A stretch of 15,350 nucleotides of DNA from Bifidobacteriaceae bacterium (GCA_031258055.1 JAIRNM010000095.1:1-15350); one strand, 5' to 3'; shown: positions 1 to 7,832, counted from the stretch's first letter. Program-made: numbers and translations. Notes: generated by a model not told the origin, from the sequence alone.

Positions 1-131
1 TGGTGGCGCCCTTCGTCGGCGCGGGGACCCTCGGCGGTTTCACCACGGCCCTTTGGACGTCGATCGGCGTGACCGGTCTGGCGCTCGTCACCAGCCTGTT
101 CATCCGCCCTCGACCCGGACAGAAGATCTGA
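1..131 (+). CDS. C-terminal end of a membrane transporter (probably MFS), partial
   Basis: Only the last 42 codons are in the window (frame from base 3, stop TGA at 129-131). They encode a glycine/alanine-rich stretch (VAPFVGAGTLGGF) followed by a hydrophobic segment (GVTGLALVTSLFI) and a short basic tail, RPRPGQKI. This is the usual look of the last transmembrane helix of a major facilitator transporter with its cytoplasmic end, but the fragment is too short for a family assignment. The nucleoside hydrolase starts 23 bases after the stop with a good ribosome binding site, so the two are probably co-transcribed. By context the transporter may import nucleosides; that is inference. Confidence 0.6.
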   Translation, partial: VAPFVGAGTLGGFTTALWTSIGVTGLALVTSLFIRPRPGQKI

Positions 132-140
132 AGCTCAAAG

Positions 141-147
141 AAGGAGG
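141..147 (+). promoter_or_regulatory. Ribosome binding site deciding the nucleoside hydrolase start
   Basis: AAGGAGG lies 7 bases before the ATG at 155. It fixes that ATG as the start rather than the TTG at 53, which would overlap the preceding gene and add 34 residues unlike the family. Confidence 0.8.
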
Positions 148-154
148 CACCGTA

Positions 155-1117
155 ATGACAACCAATCCGATTTCCCCGGTTTACTTCGACTGCGACACCG
201 GCGTGGATGATTCGGTCGCGCTCGGCTACCTTCTGGCCTCTCCCGAGGTCGACCTGGTCGGCATCGGCACGGTCAGCGGTAACACCGATGCGGCGCGCGC
301 CGCCGTCAACTCGCTGGACTTGCTGGCGTTGGCCGGGCGGCCCAACGTTCCAGTGGCCGTCGGGGCTACCAACTGGTTGGCCCGTCCGTTCAACGGCGGC
401 GTGCCACATATCCACGGCGCGAACGGGGTTGGCAACGTCGACTTACCCCCCGCTCAAGTCTCTCCGGTCGCCGAGAGCGCGGCGGACCTCCTGGTCAGGC
501 TGTCGCGCGAGCACGCCGGACGGTTGCGGATCATCGCCGTTGGGCCGCTGACGAACCTTGCCTTAGCTTTGTCGCGCGACCCTTCCTTGGCTGGGCGGAT
601 CGCCTCGGTGACGGTGATGGGAGGCGCCGCCATGGTTCCCGGCAACATCTCAGCCGTCGCCGAGGCTAACATCGGAAACGACCCGGAGGCGGCCCGGCAG
701 GTCGTCACCGCCGGTTGGCCAGTGACGCTCGTGCCCTTAGACGTCACCCAGCAAAACACCTTGGACGATGCCGACCGGGCGCGTCTGCTCAGCGCGCCGG
801 GCCCCCTGCCACGAGTTCTCGGCCAGATCCTTGATCACTACTTCGACTTCCATGTGCCGGTCTTCGGACGGCGTGGCTGCCCGCTCCATGACCCGCTGGC
901 GGCGGCTCTGGCCGTAGGGGTGATCAAGCCAACCAACGCCCCGGCCGTCGAAATCGAGGTGGACGCCACCCCCGGGCCTGGGCGTGGCCAGACTCTGTGC
1001 GACCTCAGAGGACAGAACCTGGGCCCGGTCGACCAGCCAGGGCGCGTGACCCGAGTAGTCCTCGCCACATCGGAACCGCTCGGCCCGCACCTGATAGGTC
1101 GCCTGTCTGGAGCTTGA
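155..1117 (+). CDS. Nucleoside hydrolase (inosine/uridine-preferring type)
   Basis: This 320-residue protein should hydrolyse the N-glycosidic bond of ribonucleosides, giving free base and ribose in the cytoplasm (nucleoside salvage). The calcium-binding signature DCDTGVDD is at residues 12-19, right at the N-terminus as in the family. The glycine-rich GANGVGNVDLP stretch, the GPLTNLALAL segment, the MGGA strand, the NIGNDPEAA substrate loop (usually N-x-x-x-DPEAA) and the late HDP motif with the conserved histidine (H245) and metal-binding aspartate (D246) are all present in order. Length is normal for the family (about 310-330). The base preference cannot be read from sequence. It follows the transporter fragment closely, consistent with an uptake-and-cleavage operon. 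Confidence 0.93.
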   Translation: MTTNPISPVYFDCDTGVDDSVALGYLLASPEVDLVGIGTVSGNTDAARAAVNSLDLLALAGRPNVPVAVGATNWLARPFNGGVPHIHGANGVGNVDLPPAQVSPVAESAADLLVRLSREHAGRLRIIAVGPLTNLALALSRDPSLAGRIASVTVMGGAAMVPGNISAVAEANIGNDPEAARQVVTAGWPVTLVPLDVTQQNTLDDADRARLLSAPGPLPRVLGQILDHYFDFHVPVFGRRGCPLHDPLAAALAVGVIKPTNAPAVEIEVDATPGPGRGQTLCDLRGQNLGPVDQPGRVTRVVLATSEPLGPHLIGRLSGA

Positions 1118-1177
1118 ACCCAGCCTGCTGGTGTTCACGGGATTGGTGTCGTGGGGTCCGGGGTAGCCTTGGAGGCG

Positions 1178-2308
1178 ATGAATCAGACCCCTTCCGCCCG
1201 CATCCGGGTGGCGTTGGTGTTCGGCGGGCGCTCCGGCGAGCACTCGATTAGCTGCTTGACAGCCGGGTCGATCCTCCAAGCGATTGACCGCAGCCGATTC
1301 GAGCCAGTCTTGGTTGGCATAACGCCAAAAGGCCGCTGGACTCTGGTGCCGGATGACCCAGCGGCGTTGAGACCGGACCAGGGCCGATTGCCGGTAGTGC
1401 CGACTGGTGGACCGGAAGTGTTCCCGCCGACCGAAGCCGGTTCGACCGAGTGGCGTGTCTTGCCGGACGGCGGCACACTCTCTCCGCTCGGTTCTATTGA
1501 TGTGGTGTTCCCGCTGCTGCACGGGCCGTTCGGCGAAGACGGCACCGTTCAAGGACTGCTCGAACTGACGGATCAGCCTTATGTTGGGGCGGGAGTCCTG
1601 GCTAGCGCCGTGGGCATGGACAAGGGCTATATGAAATGCGTCCTGGCGGCGCACGGCCTACCGGTCCTCCCGTATACAGTCATCACTCCGGCTGATTGGG
1701 CAGCCAATCCCGCCGCGGCGATAGACCGGGCGCTCGAATTGGGCTTACCGCTGTTCGTCAAGCCTTGCCGGGCTGGCTCCTCGCTCGGCATCTCCAAGGT
1801 TGTGCGGGCAGAGGGCCTGCCGGAGGCGATCGAAGCGGCCGCCCATCACGACCCGCGAGTGCTAGTCGAACAGGCCGCCACGGGACGCGAAATCGAATGC
1901 GCGGTGTTAGGGGCGAGCAAACCCGACCAGCCTCCCAGAAGCTCCCTCCCATCCGAGATTGTGGTTCAAGGCGGCCACGACTTCTACGACTTCGACGCCA
2001 AGTACCTGGATGAGGCTGGAGCCGATCTGCGCTGTCCAGCCGACCTGCCGCCAGCGGTGACCGCCCGGGTCCAAGACATGGCGGCCCGGGCTTTCGCGGC
2101 GATTGGCGCTGAGGGCCTGTCCCGGGTCGACTTCTTCTACGACCCGTCGGCGGCCGAGCCGCTGGTCATCAACGAGATCAACACAATGCCGGGCTTCACC
2201 CCGATCTCGCAGTATCCGCGCATGTGGCTGGCTTCCGGCCTGAGCTACCGCGACTTGATCAGCGAACTGATCGAGCTTGCCCTGGCCCGCCCGACCGGCC
2301 TGCGTTGA
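1178..2308 (+). CDS. ddl: D-alanine--D-alanine ligase
   Basis: This 376-residue ATP-grasp enzyme joins two D-alanines for the peptidoglycan pentapeptide. Visible family motifs are FGGRSGEHS (residues 15-23), the HGPFGEDG loop (115-122), the ATP-grasp lysine region around LFVKPCRAGSS, the omega-loop sequence FYDFDAKY (269-276) and the metal-binding NEINTMPGFT (332-341). The FYD-x-x-x-KY omega loop is typical of D-Ala-D-Ala ligases rather than the D-Ala-D-Lac ligases of VanA type. I chose ATG 1178, preceded by GGAGG at 1171-1175, although the spacing is short (2 bases); a GTG at 1151 in the same frame is the alternative and would add nine residues. thiL starts 7 bases after its stop, so they are probably translated together. 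Confidence 0.95.
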   Translation: MNQTPSARIRVALVFGGRSGEHSISCLTAGSILQAIDRSRFEPVLVGITPKGRWTLVPDDPAALRPDQGRLPVVPTGGPEVFPPTEAGSTEWRVLPDGGTLSPLGSIDVVFPLLHGPFGEDGTVQGLLELTDQPYVGAGVLASAVGMDKGYMKCVLAAHGLPVLPYTVITPADWAANPAAAIDRALELGLPLFVKPCRAGSSLGISKVVRAEGLPEAIEAAAHHDPRVLVEQAATGREIECAVLGASKPDQPPRSSLPSEIVVQGGHDFYDFDAKYLDEAGADLRCPADLPPAVTARVQDMAARAFAAIGAEGLSRVDFFYDPSAAEPLVINEINTMPGFTPISQYPRMWLASGLSYRDLISELIELALARPTGLR

Positions 2309-2315
2309 TCTTGCC

Positions 2316-3491
2316 GTGGACGAGGATTCCCTGATCGCGGCCTTGACGGCAGGCTTGCCGCAGGGGCCCGCGGCGCTGCTCGGCCCGGGTGACGATTCGG
2401 CTGTGGTCGCTTTCCCGGACGGCCGCGCCACCATCACGACCGACATTTTGGTCGATGCCGTCCATTTCCGCTCCGAGTGGTCCAGCGGTTTCGACGTCGG
2501 CTGGCGTTTAGCGGCCCAGAACTTGGCTGACGCTGCCGCTATGGGTGCTGTCCCGACGGCGCTAGTCGTCGCCTTGGCTGGCCCACCGGACCAGTTGGCG
2601 GGGGAGTGGGGAAGTCGGTTCAGCGCTGGCTTGGCGACCTATTGCGGTCGTTGGGACGTCGGCGTGGTTGGCGGCGATTTGTCTACGGCCCGGATCCTGG
2701 TTGCCTGTGGTACAGCTTTCGGTGACTTAGAGGGGCGTCAACCGGTGACCCGCTCCGGCGCCCGGCCTGGTGATGTTCTGGCTGTATCCGGTGCCGTGGC
2801 CTCGCCCCCAACGGGCGACCAGGGGCCGTGTCGGCGGGCGCAGCCAGGCGCCGGCCCCGATGCGTCACAGCCGCTGCGAGGTCCAAGAAGAGGCTCCAGG
2901 TTCACTTGGCCTTTAGGCGGTTCAGCCGCTGGTTTAGCGGTGCTCCAAGCCGGAGGCGATGAGCGGTCCACCGACCCGGCCGCGGAGTCAATGGCCAGTT
3001 CGATCACCGACTCCGTGGACGGGTCGCTCGCAGCCTCCGTGGCTGGCTCGATGGCTAGCTCAACCGTTGGTTTAGCTGTCGGCTCTGCCCTCGCTGCTTA
3101 CCGGCGGCCTGATCCGCCCCTTGACCAGGGCAAGGCCGCAGCGCTGGCAGGGGCTACAGCGATGCTTGATATTTCCGATGGGCTGGGCAAGGACGCTGCC
3201 AGGTTGGCTAAGGCGAGCCAGGTTCGGTTGATCATAGAACCATCTAGCCCAGTGTTGGCGGAGGCGATTGAGTATTGGCGGCCTTTAGCGCGGATGCTTG
3301 AGCACGACCCAGCGGATTGGGTGCTGGGCGGCGGTGAAGATCATGCCCTCCTGGCCACCTTCCCGGCTGAGGCGATGCTGCCAGATGGATGGCGCGGCAT
3401 CGGCCATGTTCTGGCGGCGGGGGAGGGCGGCCCGGGCGTGACGATCCAAGGAGCCGCTTCGACCGCCCAAGGCTGGGATCACTTCGCCTAA
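2316..3491 (+). CDS. thiL: Thiamine-monophosphate kinase with two large insertions
   Basis: ThiL phosphorylates thiamine monophosphate to the diphosphate cofactor. The PurM-like fold is recognisable from GPGDDSAVV near the N-terminus, TTDILVDAVHF, NLADAAAMGA, GGDLSTA, LDISDGLGKDAARLA and the late GGGEDHALLATFP motif. The 391 residues exceed the usual 310-330. The excess sits in two places: residues 163-199 (Pro/Gly/Arg rich) between AVSGAVA and LGGSAAGL, which are normally nearly adjacent, and residues 215-258 (Ser/Ala-rich repeats) before LAAYRRPDPPL. Both keep frame, and every catalytic motif flanking them is intact, so the enzyme is probably active. The GTG start at 2316 is 7 bases after the ddl stop and has no clear ribosome binding site, which suggests coupling to ddl; TTG 2277 is an alternative start inside ddl. 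Confidence 0.88.
   Translation: MDEDSLIAALTAGLPQGPAALLGPGDDSAVVAFPDGRATITTDILVDAVHFRSEWSSGFDVGWRLAAQNLADAAAMGAVPTALVVALAGPPDQLAGEWGSRFSAGLATYCGRWDVGVVGGDLSTARILVACGTAFGDLEGRQPVTRSGARPGDVLAVSGAVASPPTGDQGPCRRAQPGAGPDASQPLRGPRRGSRFTWPLGGSAAGLAVLQAGGDERSTDPAAESMASSITDSVDGSLAASVAGSMASSTVGLAVGSALAAYRRPDPPLDQGKAAALAGATAMLDISDGLGKDAARLAKASQVRLIIEPSSPVLAEAIEYWRPLARMLEHDPADWVLGGGEDHALLATFPAEAMLPDGWRGIGHVLAAGEGGPGVTIQGAASTAQGWDHFA
2958..3089 (+). repeat. Degenerate Ser/Ala repeat inside thiL
   Basis: This 132-base in-frame stretch of thiL encodes a low-complexity segment with imperfect repeats of the form (G/E)S-(M/L)-A-(S/A)-S: ESMASS, GSLAAS, GSMASS, then GSALAA. Spacing is roughly 8-13 residues. Codons differ between copies, so the repeats are either old or not produced by recent slippage. 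Confidence 0.55.
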
Positions 3492-3505
3492 GAAAGCGAC
3501 CGCTG

Positions 3506-3597
3506 CCCGCATATGGTGGCTTAGAACACCCGCAAATGGTTGGTTAGAACACCCGCATATGGTGGGTTAGAACACCCGCAAATGGTAGGTTAGGCGG
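3506..3597 (+). repeat. Four tandem copies of a 23-bp direct repeat before the DUF4143 gene
   Basis: Units begin at 3506, 3529, 3552 and 3575. Each starts CCCGCA(T/A)ATGGT, continues with a GGTTAG-like block and, in the first three, ends GAACA. The variants alternate: copies 1 and 3 have CATATGG, copies 2 and 4 have CAAATGG. The last copy diverges at its end (TAGGCGG instead of TAGAACA) and abuts the GTG start at 3598. Spacing of 23 bp, close to two helical turns, would place bound proteins on nearly the same face. I read it as an operator array or promoter-associated repeat; function is inferred. Confidence 0.85.
3586..3591 (+). promoter_or_regulatory. Candidate -10 element for a leaderless transcript
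   Basis: TAGGTT fits the TAnnnT pattern and ends 6 bases before the GTG start at 3598. No convincing ribosome binding site exists, and an in-frame TAG at 3586-3588 rules out any earlier start. A leaderless message beginning at or near the GTG would explain this. No good -35 is visible. Confidence 0.4.
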
Positions 3598-4869
3598 GTG
3601 ATATATCAACCGCGGATAGTTGACGCCCAGCTAGACGACCTCATCAGAATGCTGCCAGCCGTTGTGCTGGAGGGCGCGAAGGCGGTCGGCAAGACCGCTA
3701 CGGCCGAACGGCGCGCAGCGGAAACGTTCTCCCTCGACCGCGAGAACACCCGGCGCACAATCATGTCGGATCCGTCGTTGGTCTTGCGCGGCAGGCCGCC
3801 GACGTTGATTGACGAGTGGCAGCGGGTACCGGCGGTATGGGACGAAGTCCGTTACGCTGTCGATCACGGGGATGGGGCGGGACGGTTCCTGCTCGCGGGC
3901 TCGGCCCAGCCATCTAAGGCGGCCAACCTGCATTCGGGTGCGGGCCGGATGGTTAGCTTGACCATGCGACCGATGAGCCTACCCGAGCGCGCGGTTGAGG
4001 AGCCAACCATCTCGTTCAGCGAACTGTTGTCCGGCACGCGTCCTGCAGTTGAGGGGGCCACTGAACTGGGCGTTGGGGATTACGCGGAATTGATTGTCGC
4101 CTCAGGGTTCCCTGGTATTTGCTCCGCTGAGGCCCCAGCACGCCCGCACCTATTGAACGGGTATATCCGAAGAATCGTGGAGCATGACATCCTTGCCCTT
4201 GGCGCGGGCGTCCGCCGGCCGTCGGCTCTGCTTGCTTGGCTCGCCGCCTACGGAGCGGCAACAGCGACCACAGCTTCGTATTCGAATCTGCTTGACGCCG
4301 CCACCCCAGGAGTGGACGCCAAGCCGTCGAAGGAAGCGGCTGCGGCGTACCGCGATTTGCTCACCCGGATGTGGATCTTGGAGCCGCTACCGGCCTGGAC
4401 CCCGTCCTTTGCCCATCTGCGGCGGCTTGGCCAGGCGCCGAAACACCATCTGGTGGACCCGGCGTTGGCTGCCCGTTTGGTTGGCGCGACTGTCGGATCG
4501 CTGGTCAGGGGCACGTCTGAGCCTCAACTCAGACGTGACACCACTTTCCTGTCGGCCTTGTTCGAGTCTTTGGCAACGCAAACAGTTCGTGTGCTGGCGG
4601 AGCCGCACATGGCTGCTGTCTCGCATTTACGCATGCGCGGCGGAGAAAGGGAAATCGACCTCATCGTGGCCCGCGATGATCTAAGAGTGCTGGCGATCGA
4701 AGTGAAGATGGGCAGCGACATTGGCCCCAGGGACGTGGCCCATCTGCATTGGCTCGAAGGCGAACTGCCGGGCCGTGTGTTGGACAAAGTTGTGCTGACT
4801 GCAGGCAGATTCGCGCACAGGCGTCCCGACGGCGTGGCGGTCGTGCCGTTGGCGCTGTTGGGCCCGTAA
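3598..4869 (+). CDS. ATP-binding protein with AAA-type ATPase and C-terminal DUF4143 domain
   Basis: This 423-residue protein has a P-loop GAKAVGKT (residues 26-33), a Walker B-like TLIDEWQ (69-75) and the LLAGSAQP strand of the AAA_14 family. The C-terminal part matches DUF4143, with EIDLIV (352-357) followed by AIEVK (366-370), an arrangement seen in PD-(D/E)XK nuclease-like folds. The N-terminal sequence around PRIVDAQLDDL is where this family usually begins, which supports the GTG start. The biological role of these proteins is not settled; genomes often carry many copies as single genes, and a mobile or defence-like role has been suspected. It stands alone here, transcribed towards the LacI gene, behind the 23-bp repeats. 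Family assignment is firm, function unknown. Confidence 0.88.
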   Translation: MIYQPRIVDAQLDDLIRMLPAVVLEGAKAVGKTATAERRAAETFSLDRENTRRTIMSDPSLVLRGRPPTLIDEWQRVPAVWDEVRYAVDHGDGAGRFLLAGSAQPSKAANLHSGAGRMVSLTMRPMSLPERAVEEPTISFSELLSGTRPAVEGATELGVGDYAELIVASGFPGICSAEAPARPHLLNGYIRRIVEHDILALGAGVRRPSALLAWLAAYGAATATTASYSNLLDAATPGVDAKPSKEAAAAYRDLLTRMWILEPLPAWTPSFAHLRRLGQAPKHHLVDPALAARLVGATVGSLVRGTSEPQLRRDTTFLSALFESLATQTVRVLAEPHMAAVSHLRMRGGEREIDLIVARDDLRVLAIEVKMGSDIGPRDVAHLHWLEGELPGRVLDKVVLTAGRFAHRRPDGVAVVPLALLGP

Positions 4870-4979
4870 GCCGCACCCATGCCCTGCGTCTCTAGCTGGG
4901 GGGCGGGCCGCCTGTCTGTTCTGCGGCGAACTGGTCGGAACTGGCCCATAAGGTTCATCAAAAGAGCCAGGATTGGGCG

Positions 4980-5011
4980 CTGGCCAAAGGCCTGCTTCCG
5001 GCTGTGGCCAG
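4980..5011. terminator. Possible hairpin between convergent genes
   Basis: The inverted repeat CTGGCCA (4980-4986) / TGGCCAG (5005-5011) has an 18-base loop that can itself form a short GCC/GGC stem. It lies in the 185-base gap between the convergent DUF4143 and LacI genes. There is no T tract on either strand, so it is at best a weak or factor-dependent terminator. Otherwise I see nothing in that gap. Confidence 0.3.
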
Positions 5012-5054
5012 GTGCCCAGGGCCCGCCGCGGTTCCGCCTTAGCGCCAGGCTTGG

Positions 5055-6032
5055 TCATAGAGCCCTGGTAGGTGACGATGCCGTTTCGCGCAAGACCACC
5101 AGCCTGGGAGGCAAGTCCAGGCCTGTCAGGCGTTCCAGAACCATGCGCGCCGCGATTACGCCTAGGCCCCGGGGATTGAGCGGCACATTGGTCACCTTGG
5201 GCAGCAGCGTCGTAACGAACGGTAGATCGCCAATGACAGAGACGCAGAAATCGTTTTCAATGCCACGCTCCGTGATAGCTTTGAGCACGCCGACCCCAGA
5301 AAGGTTGTTGGCCGCGACCACCGCGTCGGGCGGGGCCGCGAGGTCCAGGAGCTGGGCGATGACCTGGTGAGCGCCTTCGACTCGGAAGGATTGGTGCGTC
5401 AAGTAATCCGGGGGAGCGTCAAGACCGGCGTCGGCAATCGCGGCGCGCCATCCGGTCGCTCGGTCGCGCGCTGTCGAGGCGCTGACGGGACCCGTCACAC
5501 AAGCGATACGGCGGCACCCACGCTCAATCAAGGCTTGCGTGGCGCGGAAGCCGAGGTCAACGTTGTCGAAGGTTACTTGGTCCACGTTCTGTTTGACTGT
5601 GCGGTCAATCATCACTACTGGCCGACCTTTGGCAATCAAGCGATCAATGCTGGGTTCCGAATTGGTGGGGGCTATTATCAACCCCGCCATGTTCTCCAGC
5701 TCTGCCACCTGGATATACCGCGACTCCTTGTCTGGAAGATCGTCTGAGTTACAGATCACGACTGAGTAACCAGCTTGTTCGGCGATGTCCTCGACGCCGC
5801 GGGCCACCGCCGTGAAAAACGGATTCTCAATGTCCGGCAAGATGAGGGCGAGCACAGCCGAATGCCGTCTGCGCAGGGAGCGGGCCGTGCGATCAGGCGA
5901 ATACCCAAGTTCCTGGACCACACGGTGTACAGCTTCTGCGAGGTCCTGCCTGACGGGTTTTCCATTGAGTACCCGTGAAACGGTTGCTGCAGAAACGCCG
6001 GCTTCCCGGGCGACGTCGATCATTCGGGCCAT
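5055..6032 (-). CDS. LacI-family transcriptional regulator of the sugar locus
   Basis: This 325-residue protein has an N-terminal LacI helix-turn-helix (IDVAREAGVSAATVSRVLNG, about residues 5-24), the hinge region ending GYSPDRTARSLRRR, and a periplasmic-binding-protein-like effector domain starting SAVLALILPDIENPFF. The start ATG at 6030-6032 has AAGGA five bases upstream. It is divergent from the isomerase gene with about 160 bases between. Four matching 16-bp near-palindromes with a central CG, the form LacI-family proteins bind, stand before the other genes of this locus, so it is most likely a local repressor released by a sugar. The ligand cannot be read from sequence. Confidence 0.93.
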   Translation of the reverse strand: MARMIDVAREAGVSAATVSRVLNGKPVRQDLAEAVHRVVQELGYSPDRTARSLRRRHSAVLALILPDIENPFFTAVARGVEDIAEQAGYSVVICNSDDLPDKESRYIQVAELENMAGLIIAPTNSEPSIDRLIAKGRPVVMIDRTVKQNVDQVTFDNVDLGFRATQALIERGCRRIACVTGPVSASTARDRATGWRAAIADAGLDAPPDYLTHQSFRVEGAHQVIAQLLDLAAPPDAVVAANNLSGVGVLKAITERGIENDFCVSVIGDLPFVTTLLPKVTNVPLNPRGLGVIAARMVLERLTGLDLPPRLVVLRETASSPTRAL

Positions 6033-6057
6033 GAGTTCCTTCGGAATAGCGGCGCGG

Positions 6058-6083
6058 ACTGGTTAATCACTTAGTGAACCAGT
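6058..6083. promoter_or_regulatory. Inverted repeat in front of the LacI gene
   Basis: Arms ACTGGTT (6058-6064) and AACCAGT (6077-6083) enclose 12 bases containing CACTTAGTG. It lies 25 bases before the regulator's start and overlaps its possible minus-strand promoter (TTGATA at 6092-6097, 18-base spacer, TAAGTG at 6068-6073). It could be an autoregulatory operator or an mRNA hairpin. It lacks the central CG of the other four sites. Confidence 0.4.
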
Positions 6084-6140
6084 CTGGCATCTATCAATGG
6101 CGGTCTCAAGACGTCAGGACCTCTGATTCGATACCGGCCC

Positions 6141-6170
6141 TTGACTTTGAGAAATCGGTTTCTGTAGCAT
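6141..6170 (+). promoter_or_regulatory. Promoter of the isomerase gene
   Basis: TTGACT (6141-6146) and TAGCAT (6165-6170) are separated by 18 bases, and the operator fills the spacer. The predicted transcript start is about 15-20 bases before the ATG. Confidence 0.55.
6149..6164. promoter_or_regulatory. LacI-type operator, site 1 (isomerase)
   Basis: GAGAAATCGGTTTCTG is a near-palindrome centred on CG, with AGAAA/TTTCT arms. It sits between -35 and -10 of the isomerase promoter, where a bound repressor would block RNA polymerase. It shares the GAAATCG core with sites 2 and 3. Confidence 0.65.
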
Positions 6171-6194
6171 CTTAGAGAATTGAGCGGAGGCATG

Positions 6195-7832
6195 ATGGCG
6201 AATGAATACCGGTGGCCGCGGGCGCCCAAGCGCCCTGCGTTGGAACCCAAGACCGCATACTTGATCGCTAGCGGTGACCAGCGGGAAAGCGCGAACTCAG
6301 CCGGGTGGTCAACCCAGGCGGCAATGGAGGCGGCGCTGGCCACTGCCTTCTCCGCCAACGGATGGCGCCTCACCCGTGCCAATCCAGTCGACCCGACTAC
6401 TGGGCATGGATTCATTTCTTCGCAGCGCATGGGCCTTGAAGTGTTCAAGTCAATTCCTGTGGACGCCCCGTTAGTCGTGGCCGAAGCGGTCTGGCAGTAC
6501 TCGCACCACGTATTGGGTGGCCTGGTCACCCACCGCGGACCTGTCTTGACAGTCGGAAACTTTGCGCCCGAATGGCCCGGATTGGTCGGTTTGCTTGGAC
6601 TGAACGCCGGGTTGACTAAGGCTGGACGCGCCTATTCGAGCCTGTGGTCGATCGATTGCACTGACGATTGGTTCTTGGCCGGGCTGCGCGAGTGGATTGA
6701 GACCGGGCGGGTTGAACTCGATCAAAGCCACGTTCGGAATCTGCCTCGGCTTGATGCGTCTGACGAGGTCCGTCTCGGGAGGGCGCTGGCGGAACAACTC
6801 TTGGCTGATAAGGCACTTATCGGAGTCTTTGATGAGGGCTGCATGGGCATGTTCAATGCGATTATTGACGATGGCCTCCTCAACGGAATTGGCATCTTCA
6901 AGGAGCGCCTGTCGCAGTCGGCTTTGTACGCTGAGACGCTCCGCGTCGCCGATGGCGAGGCGAAGCAGGTGGGGGCGTGGCTGGTGGAGCGCGGCATGCG
7001 GTTCCATCTAGGAACGGACGGCGACACTGAATTGACTGCCGATCAGCTAATTTGGCAGTACAAGTTGTATATCGCGGCGCTTCGAATCGCGGATGACTTT
7101 GGCCTTGACGCGTTCGGGATTCAGTACCAGCAAGGGCTCAAAGACCTGCTTCCCGCGTCCGACCTGCCCGAAGGTCTGTTCAACTCGACGGATCGCCCCC
7201 CGGCAATGAGTCGGGACGGTAGTCGCGAGCTTTATGCTGGCATGGCTGTTCCCCACTTCAACGAGGCCGACGAGGGCGCTGCAATCGACGCACTGGTCAC
7301 CAATAGGGTGTGGAGAGCGATGGGACTACTCCCAGACACGACATTGCATGACGTGCGATGGGGAGAGGAATACGATGGCCAATATGTCTGGACCTATGAG
7401 ATATCGGGCGCAGTTCCCGCGTCCCACCTTGGAGGATACAGTAACGCGGAAGGCTGGCGCCAGGCGTCGGTGTTCTTCCCCGCGGGCGGCTCCACCCTCA
7501 ACGGCGTGTCTAAGGCAGGAGACGTGGTCCTGAGCCGGGTCTTCTTGGCCGATGACTGCATCAACGCTGATCTGTTCCTGGGGAAAGTGGTCGAATTGCC
7601 TACTGACGAGAGCCTGCGGCGCAAGCAAATCACGAATCCCGAGTGGCCGATAGCTCATGTGGTGCTAGAGGGAGTGACCCGAGATCAATTCATGGCCAGG
7701 CACAAGGCGAACCACGTACAACTGGTGTACGCGCCTGACGAATCAACCGCTCTGGCGGCCCTTACAACAAAGGCTGCGATGTTAGATGGCCTGGGAATCA
7801 ATGTTAGCCTTGTCGGAAAGGTCGGGATGTGA
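6195..7832 (+). CDS. L-fucose/D-arabinose-type sugar isomerase family protein
   Basis: This 545-residue protein resembles the L-fucose/L-arabinose isomerase superfamily, metal-dependent enzymes that convert an aldose to a ketose. Recognisable parts are the HHVLGGLVTHRGPVLTVGNF region (residues about 104-123), FDEGCMGMFNA with the putative catalytic glutamate E214, LDAFGIQYQQGLKDL with D305, and the C-terminal RHKANHVQLVYA with H507; these three match the Glu, Asp and His that bind the metal in FucI/AraA. FucI enzymes typically also accept D-arabinose. The substrate here is not proven; the next-door GH172 gene makes D-arabinose attractive. GGAGG at 6186-6190 favours ATG 6195 (4-base spacing) over ATG 6192; TTG 6180 is unlikely. 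No signal peptide, so it is cytoplasmic. Confidence 0.82.
   Translation: MANEYRWPRAPKRPALEPKTAYLIASGDQRESANSAGWSTQAAMEAALATAFSANGWRLTRANPVDPTTGHGFISSQRMGLEVFKSIPVDAPLVVAEAVWQYSHHVLGGLVTHRGPVLTVGNFAPEWPGLVGLLGLNAGLTKAGRAYSSLWSIDCTDDWFLAGLREWIETGRVELDQSHVRNLPRLDASDEVRLGRALAEQLLADKALIGVFDEGCMGMFNAIIDDGLLNGIGIFKERLSQSALYAETLRVADGEAKQVGAWLVERGMRFHLGTDGDTELTADQLIWQYKLYIAALRIADDFGLDAFGIQYQQGLKDLLPASDLPEGLFNSTDRPPAMSRDGSRELYAGMAVPHFNEADEGAAIDALVTNRVWRAMGLLPDTTLHDVRWGEEYDGQYVWTYEISGAVPASHLGGYSNAEGWRQASVFFPAGGSTLNGVSKAGDVVLSRVFLADDCINADLFLGKVVELPTDESLRRKQITNPEWPIAHVVLEGVTRDQFMARHKANHVQLVYAPDESTALAALTTKAAMLDGLGINVSLVGKVGM

Noticed and set aside
53..154. Upstream TTG start extending the nucleoside hydrolase by 34 residues
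   Set aside because: Overlaps the transporter fragment in another frame; the ATG at 155 has an excellent ribosome binding site and places the DCDTGVDD motif at the usual distance.
737..1654. 305-codon open frame on the minus strand
   Set aside because: Antisense to the nucleoside hydrolase and ddl, both of which are clearly recognised; the translation has no family motif and is typical of shadow frames in high-GC DNA.
3506..3597. 23-bp repeats as a CRISPR array
   Set aside because: The copies are directly abutting with no spacers, and no cas genes are present.
4681..5058. 125-codon minus-strand frame whose ATG overlaps the LacI stop as ATGA
   Set aside because: The overlap looks like coupling, but most of the frame is antisense to the DUF4143 coding end and the product is Gln/Arg/Pro-rich without motifs.
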